DNA of 64,000 nucleotides from Rhodopseudomonas faecalis (GCF_003217325.1 NZ_QJTI01000010.1:87164-151163), one strand, 5' to 3'; positions 18,314-27,293 are shown, counted from the first letter of the stretch. Translations and numbers: made by a program. The notes: generated by a model from the sequence alone, not told the origin.

Positions 18314-18366
18314 TGTCATGAAAATCTTACAGGCCGAGGCTGGAAAACTGTCAAGAAACAGTTACA
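18314..18366 (+). promoter_or_regulatory. Two PpsR/CrtJ-type operators before crtI
   Basis: Two exact TGT-N12-ACA palindromes occur: TGTCATGAAAATCTTACA at 18314-18331 and TGTCAAGAAACAGTTACA at 18349-18366. They are separated by 17 bp and end 29 bp before the crtI start. PpsR is known to repress crt and bch genes from such pairs in air. ppsR itself is in this window at 35.3 kb. Confidence 0.85.
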
Positions 18367-18395
18367 CTCCAGGCCTCTGTTCCAGGTAGTGCCAA

Positions 18396-19928
18396 ATGCT
18401 CGACGCAGGTTCCAAACCCATTTCTCGCCTCCCCGAAAATAGTCCGCATGCCATCGTGATCGGCGCGGGGTTCGGCGGTCTGTCCGCCGCCGTGCGCTTG
18501 GGCGCGAAGGGCTATCGCGTCACGGTGCTGGAAAAGCTCGATGCACCTGGCGGCCGCGGCTACGTTTATCGCCAGGATGGTTTCACCTTCGACGCCGGTC
18601 CGACCATCGTCACCGCACCCTATCTGTTTGAGGAGCTGTGGAAGCTCTGCGGCAAGAAGCTGTCGGACGATATCATCCTAAAGCCGATGGACCCGTTCTA
18701 TCGGATCCGCTTCAACGACGGCACGCACTTCGATTATTCCGACAACAAGGAAGACGTGCTGCGGCAGATCGCGCAGATCTGCCCCGAAGATGTGCCGGCC
18801 TATGATCGCTTCATGAAGGCGTCGGAAGACATCTTCCGGGTCGGCTTTGAACAGCTTGGCGACATGCCGTTCAACAGCTTCACCGACATGCTGAAGATCG
18901 CTCCGGATATGATCAAGCTGGAGAGCTATCGCAGCGTGTACGGTCTGGTCGCCAAGCACTTCCGCGATCCCAAGCTGCGCGTGGTGTTCTCATTCCACCC
19001 GCTGCTGATCGGTGGCAACCCGTTCGCCGCGTCCTCGGTGTACTGCCTGATCACCTTCCTGGAAAAGCATTGGGGCGTGCACTTCGCCATGGGCGGCACC
19101 GGCAAGCTGGCCGAAGGGCTGGTCAAGTTGATCCAGGGCCAAGGCAACACCATCCGCTATCAGCAGGACGTGCGTGAGATCATCGTCGAGGGCGGCCGCG
19201 CCACCGGCGTGCGCCTGGCCAATGGCGAGGTGATCAATGCCGACCTCGTGGTGTCGAACGCCGATTCGGCCTGGACCTATCGCTATCTGCTGCCGGCTTC
19301 GGTGCGCTCGCGCTGGACCGATCGCAAGATCGAGAAGTCGCGCTACTCGATGAGCCTGTTCCTCTGGTATTTTGGGACCAAGCGTCAGTATCCGGACGTC
19401 AAGCATCACACCATCATGCTTGGGCCGCGCTACAAAGAACTGATCAACGACATCTTCAATCGCAAGATCTGCGCTGACGATTTCAGCCTGTATCTGCACC
19501 GCCCGACCGCGACCGACCCGTCGCTGGCGCCTCCCGGCTGCGATACCTTCTATGTGCTGTCGCCGGTGCCGCATCTGGAAAGCGGCATCAACTGGCACAC
19601 CAAGGCGGAAAGCTATCGCAAGCTGATCGCCACGGAGCTGAGCAACACCATTCTGCCCGACCTGGAAAACCAGGTGGTGACCTCGCGGATTCAGACGCCG
19701 CAGGACTTCCAGGACCGGCTGTCGTCGTTCCGCGGTGCTGCGTTCGGCCTCGAGCCGACTCTGACGCAGAGCGCCTGGTTCAGGCCGCACAATCAGAGCG
19801 AAGACGTTAAAGGCCTTTATTTCGTTGGCGCCGGGACTCATCCCGGTGCAGGGTTGCCCGGTGTGCTGTCTTCGGCGCGGGTACTCGATGCGCTCGTCCC
19901 CGATGCCCACGCCTTGGTGAAGTCATGA
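18396..19928 (+). CDS. crtI: Phytoene desaturase
   Basis: CrtI is an FAD-dependent, membrane-associated desaturase that converts phytoene through neurosporene to lycopene, the first committed coloured steps. The N-terminus carries the dinucleotide-binding motif VIGAGFGGLSAA (from residue 21) and GGRGYVYRQDGFTFDAGPTI. The C-terminus has the family signature LYFVGAGTHPGAGLPGVL. Length (510 aa) is typical. The stop overlaps crtB by 4 bases (ATGA). Together with CrtC, D and F it supports a spirilloxanthin-type pathway; no crtA is seen in the window. Confidence 0.96.
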   Translation: MLDAGSKPISRLPENSPHAIVIGAGFGGLSAAVRLGAKGYRVTVLEKLDAPGGRGYVYRQDGFTFDAGPTIVTAPYLFEELWKLCGKKLSDDIILKPMDPFYRIRFNDGTHFDYSDNKEDVLRQIAQICPEDVPAYDRFMKASEDIFRVGFEQLGDMPFNSFTDMLKIAPDMIKLESYRSVYGLVAKHFRDPKLRVVFSFHPLLIGGNPFAASSVYCLITFLEKHWGVHFAMGGTGKLAEGLVKLIQGQGNTIRYQQDVREIIVEGGRATGVRLANGEVINADLVVSNADSAWTYRYLLPASVRSRWTDRKIEKSRYSMSLFLWYFGTKRQYPDVKHHTIMLGPRYKELINDIFNRKICADDFSLYLHRPTATDPSLAPPGCDTFYVLSPVPHLESGINWHTKAESYRKLIATELSNTILPDLENQVVTSRIQTPQDFQDRLSSFRGAAFGLEPTLTQSAWFRPHNQSEDVKGLYFVGAGTHPGAGLPGVLSSARVLDALVPDAHALVKS

Positions 19929-20977
19929 CATCATCTGCTGCCGACCTCGCTGCCTGCCGGGAAATGCTCAAGGAAGGTTCTCACACCTTCCACGCGGCCT
20001 CGCTGGTGCTGCCACGCTGGATCTGTGATCCGTCGGTGGCGCTGTATGCCTTCTGCCGCGTCGCTGACGACGCGGTCGACCTCGGTGTCGACCGCGCTGC
20101 CGCGGTCGAAGTGCTGAAGGACCGGCTGGACTGCATCTGCCGCGGTCTGCCGATGCCGTATCCCGCCGATCGCGCGTTCGCCGATGTGGTGGCGCGCTAC
20201 GGTATTCCCGAAGCGGTGCCGGCGGCGCTGATCGAAGGGCTCGATTGGGACGCCCAGGGCCGGCGCTATGAGACGCTGTCCGATCTGTACAGCTACTGCG
20301 CGCGCGTGGCCGGTACGGTCGGCGTGATGATGACCCTGGTGATGGGCCAGCGCTCGCCCGAAGTGGTGGCGCGCGCCTGCGATCTCGGCTGCGCGATGCA
20401 GCTCACCAATATCTGCCGCGACGTCGGCGAGGATGCCCGCAACGGCCGCATCTATCTGCCGCTGTCCTGGATGCGCGAAGCCGGGCTTGATCCCGATCAG
20501 TGGCTGAAGAATCCGGAGTTCAATCCGCAAATCGCCAGCATCGTCAAGCGGCTGATCGACACCGCCGACATGCTGTACGACCGCGCCACCTATGGCATCG
20601 CCAATCTGCCGCGTGCCTGCCGTCCCGGTATCTACGCGGCCCGCGCGCTTTATGCCGAAATCGGCCGCGAAGTTGAACGCGCTGGTCTTGATTCGATCTC
20701 CAGCCGCGCGGTGGTGTCCACCGGCCGCAAGCTCGCCGTGTTGGCGCGCATGCTGGTGTTCAACGAAACCGAATGGAAGCCGGCCAAGAACGTTCAGAAC
20801 CGGCTCGGCGACATGGCCGAAACCCGCTTCCTGGTCGACGCCGTGATCGCGACCCAGGTGCGCGAGCAGCCCGCCGCCAAGCCCACCAAGCCGATTGAGA
20901 CCAAGGTCGCCTGGCTGGTGGATCTGTTCTCGCGGCTCGAGCGCCGCGATCAGATGATGCAGCGCAGCCGCGTTTGA
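19925..20977 (+). CDS. crtB: Phytoene synthase
   Basis: CrtB condenses two geranylgeranyl diphosphates to phytoene. It has the Asp-rich motif VADDAVDLGVD and the second motif NICRDVGEDARNGRIYLP, both needed to bind diphosphate-Mg. GTVGVMMTLVMG lies between them. Length (350 aa) is normal. Translation is coupled to crtI by the ATGA overlap. A rho-independent terminator follows 30 bp after the stop, so crtIB is a two-gene operon. Confidence 0.96.
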   Translation: MTSSAADLAACREMLKEGSHTFHAASLVLPRWICDPSVALYAFCRVADDAVDLGVDRAAAVEVLKDRLDCICRGLPMPYPADRAFADVVARYGIPEAVPAALIEGLDWDAQGRRYETLSDLYSYCARVAGTVGVMMTLVMGQRSPEVVARACDLGCAMQLTNICRDVGEDARNGRIYLPLSWMREAGLDPDQWLKNPEFNPQIASIVKRLIDTADMLYDRATYGIANLPRACRPGIYAARALYAEIGREVERAGLDSISSRAVVSTGRKLAVLARMLVFNETEWKPAKNVQNRLGDMAETRFLVDAVIATQVREQPAAKPTKPIETKVAWLVDLFSRLERRDQMMQRSRV

Positions 20978-21006
20978 AAGCGTACCGATCCTGAGTGATC
21001 GTTAAG

Positions 21007-21038
21007 ATGCCCGGGCCTGTCCCGGGCATTCGCTTTTT
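21007..21038 (+). terminator. Rho-independent terminator after crtB
   Basis: The perfect arms ATGCCCGGG and CCCGGGCAT enclose a 5-base loop and are followed by TCGCTTTTT. Confidence 0.9.
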
Positions 21039-21206
21039 GGGACGACACCAGCAGCCGCGCGGCGGGTGAGGGCACCCGCCTCAAGCCGGTTCGACCCGCA
21101 AGCAGCCTTGCGATCGCCGCAACGGCATTTGTCGGTCGCTGGATTTACTGCTATTCATTCGCAATAAAACGCAAGCCGGCCACGCCACTCCGCAATGGAA
21201 CGTCTC

Positions 21207-22100
21207 ATGACCATTGAAGCCGACGCTCCCCTTTCGCCGATCGAGCAGCAGCGCAGCCAGGCGCGGGCGTGGTTCGAGGGGCTGCGCGACCGGATCTGCG
21301 CCGCGCTGGAAACGCTGGAACGCGAGGCGCCGGCCGAACTGTTTCCGGGAGAGCCCGCCACCTTCATCTTCAAGCCCTGGCTGCGTCAGACCGGGCAGGG
21401 CGGCGGCGTTGGCGGCTTTCTGTCGAATGGCCGGCTGTTCGAGAAGATCGGCATTCACACCTCATCGGCCAATGGCCGGCTGACGCCCGAGATGGCGCGC
21501 ACCATGCCGGGCGACGGCCAGACGCTTGATTATGTTTCGACCAGCATCAGCCTGATCATCCACCCACGCAGCCCGCGTGTGCCGACCACCCATATGAACA
21601 CCCGCTTTTTGTGCACCTCGCAGGGCTGGTTCGGTGGCGGCGCCGATCTGACGCCGACCACGACCGCGCAGCGCAACCCGCAGGCCGAGGATGTGGTCCT
21701 GTTCCACGCGGCCATGAAGCGCGCCTGCGACGCGCATGACCTAAGCTACCACGCCAAGTTCAAGCCGTGGGCCGACAGCTACTTCTTCCTGCCGCATCGC
21801 GGCGTGGCGCGCGGCGCCGGCGGCATCTTTTTCGACAATCTCAATAGCGGCGATTTCGCACGCGATTTCGCCTTCACCCGCGAGGTCGGCCAGGCGTTCC
21901 TGGATGTCTATCCGCAGATCGTGCGCCGGCGCATGCAGGAGTCTTGGACCGAGGCCGAGCGCGCCGAGCAGCTCAGCTATCGCGGGCTCTATGTCGAGTT
22001 CAACCTCTTGTACGATCGCGGCACCATGTTTGGTCTGCAAACCGGCGGCAATATCGAAACCATCATGAGCTCAATGCCGCCGCTGGTGAGCTGGAGCTGA
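21207..22100 (+). CDS. hemF: Oxygen-dependent coproporphyrinogen III oxidase
   Basis: HemF converts coproporphyrinogen III to protoporphyrinogen IX using O2. Recognisable blocks are FKPWLRQTGQGGGVGGF and TSQGWFGGGADLTPTTT. RGVARGAGGIFFDNL and the C-terminal VEFNLLYDRGTMFGLQTGGN are also characteristic. Length is about 297 aa. I chose the ATG at 21207 because GGAAC sits 5 bases before it; an in-frame ATG at 21195 would add four residues. An O2-using HemF in the PGC fits the O2-dependent cyclase AcsF encoded at 56.5 kb. The two micro-protein genes follow closely. Confidence 0.93.
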   Translation: MTIEADAPLSPIEQQRSQARAWFEGLRDRICAALETLEREAPAELFPGEPATFIFKPWLRQTGQGGGVGGFLSNGRLFEKIGIHTSSANGRLTPEMARTMPGDGQTLDYVSTSISLIIHPRSPRVPTTHMNTRFLCTSQGWFGGGADLTPTTTAQRNPQAEDVVLFHAAMKRACDAHDLSYHAKFKPWADSYFFLPHRGVARGAGGIFFDNLNSGDFARDFAFTREVGQAFLDVYPQIVRRRMQESWTEAERAEQLSYRGLYVEFNLLYDRGTMFGLQTGGNIETIMSSMPPLVSWS

Positions 22101-22120
22101 GCGCAGCAGGCGAGGGCATC

Positions 22121-22255
22121 GTGGAAAATTACGCCGGACTGATCGAACTGATCTTTGTCTTTGTGATGCTCGGTGTCGGCTGGCTGGTGCTGGACCGCCA
22201 GGGCAAGCGGCTCGACCGCGCCCGCGAGGCACGGGAACGCGACCAGGACCGCTGA
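22121..22255 (+). CDS. 44-aa single-pass membrane micro-protein
   Basis: A GTG start gives a 44-aa product. It has a short N-terminus (MENYAGLIE), one hydrophobic segment (about residues 8-24, LIELIFVFVMLGVGWLVL) and a basic, charged tail (DRQGKRLDRAREARERD). CAGGCGAGGG precedes the start. It lies 20 bp after hemF. It matches the downstream 54-aa product in layout and in the shared pattern G-W-[LM]-[LV]-L-[DE]-x-Q-G-[KR]-R-L-D-R. This conserved pattern is the main argument that both are genes. The function is unknown. Confidence 0.6.
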   Translation: MENYAGLIELIFVFVMLGVGWLVLDRQGKRLDRAREARERDQDR

Positions 22256-22282
22256 TACCAACGGCTACCAACCACTCCGCAC

Positions 22283-22313
22283 GTCATGGCCGGGCTCGTC
22301 CCGGCCATCCATG
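22283..22313 (+). repeat. Half copy of the 92-bp palindromic repeat
   Basis: The sequence GTCATGGCCGGGCTCGTCCC plus GGCCATCCATG matches one half of the elements at 757-848 and 40791-40882. It lies between the two micro-protein genes. Confidence 0.6.
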
Positions 22314-22393
22314 CCTGGCAGGGGACGAGACTGTTAGCACATTGAGCTGTGTGTATGGATCGGCGTGGCGCCGATCGCATAGCGGAGAGGGCC

Positions 22394-22558
22394 ATGAACA
22401 GCGACAGCGCCGTCAACTACTTTGAACTGTTGATGCTCGGCACGTTTGTGGGCGGCTGGATGCTGCTGGAATGGCAGGGCCGCCGGCTCGACCGCAAGCG
22501 CGAGGCCGACAAAGCGCGCCGCGACGCCGAGAGCAGCAAAGCCCCCACAAAAAATTAG
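22394..22558 (+). CDS. 54-aa single-pass membrane micro-protein, paralogue of the preceding one
   Basis: An ATG preceded by GGAGAGG opens a 54-aa frame. A hydrophobic segment lies at about residues 10-25 (YFELLMLGTFVGGWMLLE), then WQGRRLDRKREADKARRDAE, a strongly charged helix. It shares topology and the QGRRLDR motif with the 44-aa neighbour. Both therefore look like products of a tandem duplication. It lies between hemF and the convergent crtC. The function is unknown. Small single-pass proteins with charged tails often stabilise membrane complexes, but that is inference. Confidence 0.65.
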   Translation: MNSDSAVNYFELLMLGTFVGGWMLLEWQGRRLDRKREADKARRDAESSKAPTKN

Positions 22559-22591
22559 GGCCGCGTCGCCGCGGCCGCTAATCATCAAGTC

Positions 22592-23554
22592 TTAGCCGCG
22601 CCGCGGCATCCGGAATGGCAACATCGCCTGCACCACCGGCATCCGGAATCGTTCCAGCGACAGGCTTTCGTGCATCAAGGTGGTCTGCTCGCCGAGCAGC
22701 GTGGTGGCGATCATCGAGCGCGCATAGAACGGCGAATCTTCCAGCGTCCGGACCACCGCAGCCTCGGTCTGGCTGCGCGCGCTGCGGCTGACGCGCCACG
22801 GCGTGCGCGGCAAGGGATGCAGCGTCGGGAAGTCGAACATCTGCATCGCGCCGCTTTCGTCGAATTGCAGCGCGAGGTCGAGCCGGCTGCCGTCGCGGCG
22901 CTCGGCTTCGTACAGAATCGCGGTGCCGTTGCGCAGCGCGGCGCGCGACCATTCCCAGACCGTAAAACCCTGTTCGATCGGCACGTCGCCGACATTCATG
23001 TCGAAATAGCCTTTGCCGCTCCAGCGCAGCTTGGGCTTTTCCAGCTCGACTTCGACGCGCGAGCACGGCGCGATCGGCCACCAGCGGTGATTGCCGTCCT
23101 CGTTGAGCGTGAACGCCTGCTGGGTGATGGCGCGCGGAATCACGCGAACGCGGCCCTTGATGCGCGAGGGAATCGGCGCGGTGACTTCGTCGATCTCGAA
23201 ATTCAGCGCGGTGCCGTCCCAGAACACCCGGCTCGGGCCGATCGACAGCTGCGTGGCGTTGCGCTCGACATGACCACGGCCGCGCTCGGTCATGGTCCAG
23301 CGATTGCCGTTCTCGCGATACAGCGCGACGTTGATCGCGCAGTGATTCATCGGATCGACCGGCTGATTGCGGCGCGCGAATCGGTAGTACGGCGAAAACA
23401 CGCTGCCGATGAAGGTGATGATGGTCAGCCCTTCGCGGCCATCGTCGCTCATGGCGTCGATGTACCACCAGGCATAACCATTGTCCGGAACCTGCAGGTT
23501 GAAGCCGGCGCTGGCGGTGTCGGCAGTGGGGCGGTCAGGCCAATGCAGCATCAT
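22592..23554 (-). CDS. crtC: Carotenoid 1,2-hydratase (hydroxyneurosporene synthase)
   Basis: CrtC adds water across the C1,2 double bond of lycopene or neurosporene, giving the tertiary hydroxyl that CrtF later methylates. The sequence has the typical GYAWWYIDAMSDDGREG and GSVFSPYYRFARR near the N-terminus. FGMSATCRSNRV-like text on the other strand is only a shadow. Length is 320 aa, normal for the short form. The start has two adjacent ATG codons after CCGGAG; either may be used. The gene follows crtD by 32 bp on the same strand, forming crtDC. Confidence 0.93.
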   Translation of the reverse strand: MMLHWPDRPTADTASAGFNLQVPDNGYAWWYIDAMSDDGREGLTIITFIGSVFSPYYRFARRNQPVDPMNHCAINVALYRENGNRWTMTERGRGHVERNATQLSIGPSRVFWDGTALNFEIDEVTAPIPSRIKGRVRVIPRAITQQAFTLNEDGNHRWWPIAPCSRVEVELEKPKLRWSGKGYFDMNVGDVPIEQGFTVWEWSRAALRNGTAILYEAERRDGSRLDLALQFDESGAMQMFDFPTLHPLPRTPWRVSRSARSQTEAAVVRTLEDSPFYARSMIATTLLGEQTTLMHESLSLERFRMPVVQAMLPFRMPRRG

Positions 23555-23586
23555 GTCTCCGGGAGTTCATTGGGCACGCTTGCAGA

Positions 23587-25137
23587 TCAACGCGTAGCCG
23601 GATCGCGCGCCTGTTTCCAGCCCCGCATCTCTGCGAGGTCATCATAGAGGCTTGCAGCGGCGGAGCGTCCGGATAACGCCGCCATTGGCACTCCGGGTCC
23701 AGGGTGCGTACTGCCGCCCGCGACATAAAGTCCCGGGATGCGGGTGCGCGCGCCAGGGCGGCGGAACGAAGCGGTCCAGCCATGCGACGCGCGGCCGTAC
23801 AGCGCGCCGCCGGTGGCGGGGAACATGCGGTGGAAATCGTTGGGCGTGGTCGCGACCGTCGCTTGCGGATCATGCGTGACGGTCAGGCCGCAGCGTTGCA
23901 GCACGGCGAATGCGCGCTCGGCATAGCGCTCGACCTGAGCCGGCCCAAATGGATAGCGATCGCCGACCGCGGGCGCGTTGATCAGCACCAGCAGTTCCTC
24001 GGCGTCGTCGCGCAGCAGCGTCGCTTCGTTGTCGGCGCGGTCCTGCGCGCAGACATAGACGGTCGGGTCGTCCGGAACCGCGCCTTTGCTGAAAATGTCA
24101 TCGAATTCGGCGGCGTAGTCGCGCGAGAAAAACACGTTGTGGCGGCTGAGCGGAAAGCCGCTGGTGCGCGCCACCAGGCTCCAGGTCACCGCCGACAGAG
24201 AACGCTCATTCAGCTTGACCGGCACCGCGGCGCGCGCGGGCTCGGCGCCGAACAAGCCGCTGCCGAGCGCGGTGACGTCGGCGCTGACGATGACATTGCT
24301 GCCCGCGATATGTTCGCCCGAACTGAGCAGCACGCCATTGGCGCGGCCGGCGCCGATCGTGACCTCGCGCACCTCCTGCTCATAACGAATCTGCACGCCG
24401 AGCGCGATCGCGCAGTCCGCCAGCGCCGTCGCCAGCTGATGCATGCCGCCTTCGATCACCCAGACGCCTTCCTGCTCGACATGAGCGACCAGCATCAGCG
24501 TCGCCGGCGCCATATAGGGCGAGGAGCCGCAATAGGTGGCGTAGCGGCCGAACAATTGCCGCAGCCGCGGATCATGGAAGTAATCGCCGAGCGCATTCCA
24601 CATCGTGGTGAATGGCCGGATTTTTGGCAGCTGCAACAGGCCGCGCCAGCCGCTGCTGATGATCAGGCCGGGCAGGCTCGGTTTCGCAGAGCGCAGAAAC
24701 GGCCGCTCCAGCCGGCGATAAGTCTCGCGCGCATCCGCGCAGAATTGCCGGAACCTAGCCGCTTCCGCGGCGCCGGCGAACGCGCCGATCGCATCGGCCG
24801 AGCGTGCTTCATCCGCAAACAAATCGAGATGGCCGCTATCGTCCCAGGCGTGGCGCGCCAGCACGTCGAGCGGGCGCAGCTTGACGTGATCGGAAAAGTT
24901 GCGGTTCGCCGCGGCGAACAACTCCTCGAACACCCAGCGCATGGTGAATACGGTCGGCCCGGAATCGATCTGCGAGGCGCCGATCGGCACCGTTCGCATT
25001 TTGCCGCCGGGTTGCGCCGCCCGTTCCAGCACGGTGACCGCGAGTCCCCGGCTCGCCAAAGCAATCGCGGCCGTCAGACCCGAAATTCCTGCGCCAACGA
25101 TGACGGCTTGATCCTCCGCAATGCGTCGGTTCAGCAT
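23587..25137 (-). CDS. crtD: 1-hydroxycarotenoid 3,4-desaturase (methoxyneurosporene dehydrogenase)
   Basis: CrtD introduces the 3,4 double bond in hydroxylated or methoxylated carotenoids. It is a CrtI-family FAD protein. The motif VIVGAGISGLTAAIALASRG begins near residue 12, GGKMRTVPIGASQIDSGPT follows, and the C-terminus reads GLYVAGGSTHPGPGVPMA. Length is 516 aa. Placement with crtC, and divergence from crtE across a PpsR operator pair, support CrtD rather than a second CrtI. No strong ribosome binding site is visible before the ATG. Confidence 0.92.
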   Translation of the reverse strand: MLNRRIAEDQAVIVGAGISGLTAAIALASRGLAVTVLERAAQPGGKMRTVPIGASQIDSGPTVFTMRWVFEELFAAANRNFSDHVKLRPLDVLARHAWDDSGHLDLFADEARSADAIGAFAGAAEAARFRQFCADARETYRRLERPFLRSAKPSLPGLIISSGWRGLLQLPKIRPFTTMWNALGDYFHDPRLRQLFGRYATYCGSSPYMAPATLMLVAHVEQEGVWVIEGGMHQLATALADCAIALGVQIRYEQEVREVTIGAGRANGVLLSSGEHIAGSNVIVSADVTALGSGLFGAEPARAAVPVKLNERSLSAVTWSLVARTSGFPLSRHNVFFSRDYAAEFDDIFSKGAVPDDPTVYVCAQDRADNEATLLRDDAEELLVLINAPAVGDRYPFGPAQVERYAERAFAVLQRCGLTVTHDPQATVATTPNDFHRMFPATGGALYGRASHGWTASFRRPGARTRIPGLYVAGGSTHPGPGVPMAALSGRSAAASLYDDLAEMRGWKQARDPATR

Positions 25138-25170
25138 TTGATATCGAGTCCAGGTGACGTCATTGACAGG

Positions 25171-25214
25171 TGTCCATAATTATTTACACTTGCATGTGAC
25201 AAGTCAAATTGACA
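25171..25214 (+). promoter_or_regulatory. PpsR-type operator pair between crtD and crtE
   Basis: An exact palindrome TGTCCATAATTATTTACA lies at 25171-25188. A one-mismatch copy TGACAAGTCAAATTGACA lies at 25197-25214, with an 8-bp gap. The 26-bp repeat of the two sites equals that before bchC. The pair lies between divergent crtD and crtE and could repress both. Confidence 0.85.
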
Positions 25215-25242
25215 CTTCTTCCGCGTGACCAGGGAGCCTGCC

Positions 25243-26109
25243 ATGGACGTCAGCAACCGGATCGAACGGGCTTTGACCGAAGCGATTGGGTTAGCTGCAT
25301 CTGCAGGGTGCCCGCCGCGCCTTGCCGAAGCAATGCATTATGCGGTGTTCCCGCGCGGCGCGCGAGTTCGCCCGCGGCTGTGCCACAGCGTCGCCTTGGC
25401 GTGCGGTGAGGATCACCCCGCGGCCACCGAAGCCGCCGGTGCCGCGCTCGAGCTGATGCACTGCGCCTCGCTGGTTCACGACGATCTGCCCTGTTTCGAC
25501 GGTGCCGACACCCGCCGCGGCCGGCCCTCGGTGCACAAGACTTTTGGCGAGCCGCTGGCGGTGCTGACCGGCGACGCGCTGATCGTGCTGGCGTTCCAGA
25601 CCATCGCCCGGGTCGATTGCCCGCCGGATCGTCTGCTCAAGCTGACCACCATCATCGGCGATGCCGTCGGCGTGCCGTTCGGCATCGTGGCCGGTCAGGC
25701 CTGGGAATGCGAGACCGAGATCGATCTGGCACATTATCATCGCTCAAAGACTGGCGCGCTGTTCGTTGCCGCCACCGCCGCCGGCGCTGCCTCGGCCGGT
25801 GCGGACCCGGCGCCGTGGCGCCTGGTCGGCGAGAAGATCGGCGAGGCCTATCAGGTCGCCGACGATCTGCGCGACGCCGCCGCTGATGCCGAGGAGATCG
25901 GCAAGCCGGTCGGTCAGGACATTGCCAATGATCGTCCGAGCGCGGTGCGTAAGCTCGGTATCGACGGTGCGATCGATCATCTGCAGGGCCTGGTACGCGG
26001 CGCCATCGAGGCGATGCCGCCGTGCAGCAACGGTCAGGAACTGCGCTCGCTGATCATGTCGGAAGCCAAGCGGCTCGTGCCGGCCAAGCTTGCGCAGTTC
26101 GCTGCCTGA
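25243..26109 (+). CDS. crtE: Geranylgeranyl diphosphate synthase
   Basis: CrtE elongates farnesyl diphosphate or smaller allylic substrates to GGPP. The product supplies both carotenoids and the bacteriochlorophyll tail. The first Asp-rich motif is VHDDLPCFDGADTRRGRPS and the second is VADDLRDAAADAE. ARVRPRLCHSVALA is in the usual place. The product is 288 aa. I chose the ATG at 25243, which follows AGGGAG at 6 bases; a GTG six codons upstream lacks such a signal. crtF follows by 38 bp. Confidence 0.94.
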   Translation: MDVSNRIERALTEAIGLAASAGCPPRLAEAMHYAVFPRGARVRPRLCHSVALACGEDHPAATEAAGAALELMHCASLVHDDLPCFDGADTRRGRPSVHKTFGEPLAVLTGDALIVLAFQTIARVDCPPDRLLKLTTIIGDAVGVPFGIVAGQAWECETEIDLAHYHRSKTGALFVAATAAGAASAGADPAPWRLVGEKIGEAYQVADDLRDAAADAEEIGKPVGQDIANDRPSAVRKLGIDGAIDHLQGLVRGAIEAMPPCSNGQELRSLIMSEAKRLVPAKLAQFAA

Positions 26110-26147
26110 CCCCACATTCGAGCGGGTGAATCTATGAGCCTGCTGGT

Positions 26148-27293
26148 GTGTTGCAGAGAACAAACTCGATAAGCCTGCGCGACAGGTGGCTGCGTCTCCG
26201 GGATTCGGTGTTATCGAATCCCGGTTTTCAGCGTTTTGCGGCATTGTTTCCGTTGATGCGGCCGGTGGCGCGCCGCCGTGCCGGAGCGCTGTTCGATCTG
26301 TGCGCCGGCTTCGTCTATTCCCAGATTCTGTTGGCATGTGTCCGGCTCAAGCTGCTCGATGAGCTGGCGCGCGGGCCGGTGAGCGCCGATGAGCTGGCGG
26401 CGCGGCTGGCGCTGCCTGCCGAGTCGATGCGGCTATTGCTTGAGGCCGCGGTGGCGCTGGAGCTGGCGCAGCCGCGCAGCGGCGGTCGCTATGGGCTCGG
26501 CCTGCTCGGCGCCGAACTGTTTGGCAATCCCAGCGTCGCGGCGCTGATCGAGCACCACGCCATTGTCTATCAGGATTTGCGTGACCCGGTGGCGCTGCTG
26601 CGCGGCGAAGTCGGTAACCGGCAGCTGACCGGCTATTGGCCCTACGTCAATGCCGAGACCCCGGCCGCCCTGTCCGGCGAGCAGGTCGCGCCCTATACCC
26701 AGCTGATGTCGGCCTCGCAGCCGATGATCGCCCAGCACGTGCTGCACGCTTATTCGTTCCGCTCGCACCGCTGCCTGCTCGATGTCGGCGGCGGCAACGG
26801 CGCCTTTGTCAGCGCGGTCGCCGCGCAGGCGCCGGAGCTGCGCTGCATGCTGTTCGATCTGCCGGCGGTGGCCGAGCACGCCAGGGCCCGGTTCGCCGCC
26901 AATGGTCTGGCCGAGCGGGCGACCGCCTATGGCGGCAGTTTTCTCACTGACCCGCTGCCGCAGGGCGCCGACGTGATCTCGCTGGTGCGGGTGATCCATG
27001 ACCATGACGACGAGGCGGTGTTGACGCTGCTGCGCGCCGCCCGTGCCGCGCTGCCGCCGGACGGTACCCTGGTCATTGCCGAGCCGATGCTCGAGGGTCG
27101 CGGGGCTGAGACTTTTGGCGCAGCCTATTTCGCATTTTACCTGCTGGCGATGGGCAGCGGTAAACCGCGCAGTTTCGCCCGGATCAGCGAAATGCTTGTC
27201 GAAACTGGGTTTTGCGGTATCAAGTTGCTGCCTTCGACCATGCCGCTGGTCACCAGTGTCATCCTGGCGAGAACCACTCCGACATTGTGTTAA
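26148..27293 (+). CDS. crtF: Demethylspheroidene/hydroxycarotenoid O-methyltransferase
   Basis: CrtF methylates the C1 hydroxyl made by CrtC, using S-adenosylmethionine. The N-terminal half is a dimerisation/winged-helix domain (LLDELARGPVSADELAARL). The C-terminal half is a Rossmann methyltransferase with LLDVGGGNGAFVSAV, VISLVRVIHDHDD and TLVIAEPMLEG. Length is up to 381 aa. The start is uncertain: GTG at 26148 is the first option and no strong ribosome binding site marks any candidate. The stop codon lies inside the first bchC operator. Confidence 0.92.
   Translation: MLQRTNSISLRDRWLRLRDSVLSNPGFQRFAALFPLMRPVARRRAGALFDLCAGFVYSQILLACVRLKLLDELARGPVSADELAARLALPAESMRLLLEAAVALELAQPRSGGRYGLGLLGAELFGNPSVAALIEHHAIVYQDLRDPVALLRGEVGNRQLTGYWPYVNAETPAALSGEQVAPYTQLMSASQPMIAQHVLHAYSFRSHRCLLDVGGGNGAFVSAVAAQAPELRCMLFDLPAVAEHARARFAANGLAERATAYGGSFLTDPLPQGADVISLVRVIHDHDDEAVLTLLRAARAALPPDGTLVIAEPMLEGRGAETFGAAYFAFYLLAMGSGKPRSFARISEMLVETGFCGIKLLPSTMPLVTSVILARTTPTLC

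Noticed and set aside
25195..25214. TGT-N14-ACA reading of the second crtE site
   Set aside because: The N12 frame with one mismatch (25197-25214) keeps the 8-bp spacing and TTGACA half, so it is the better reading.
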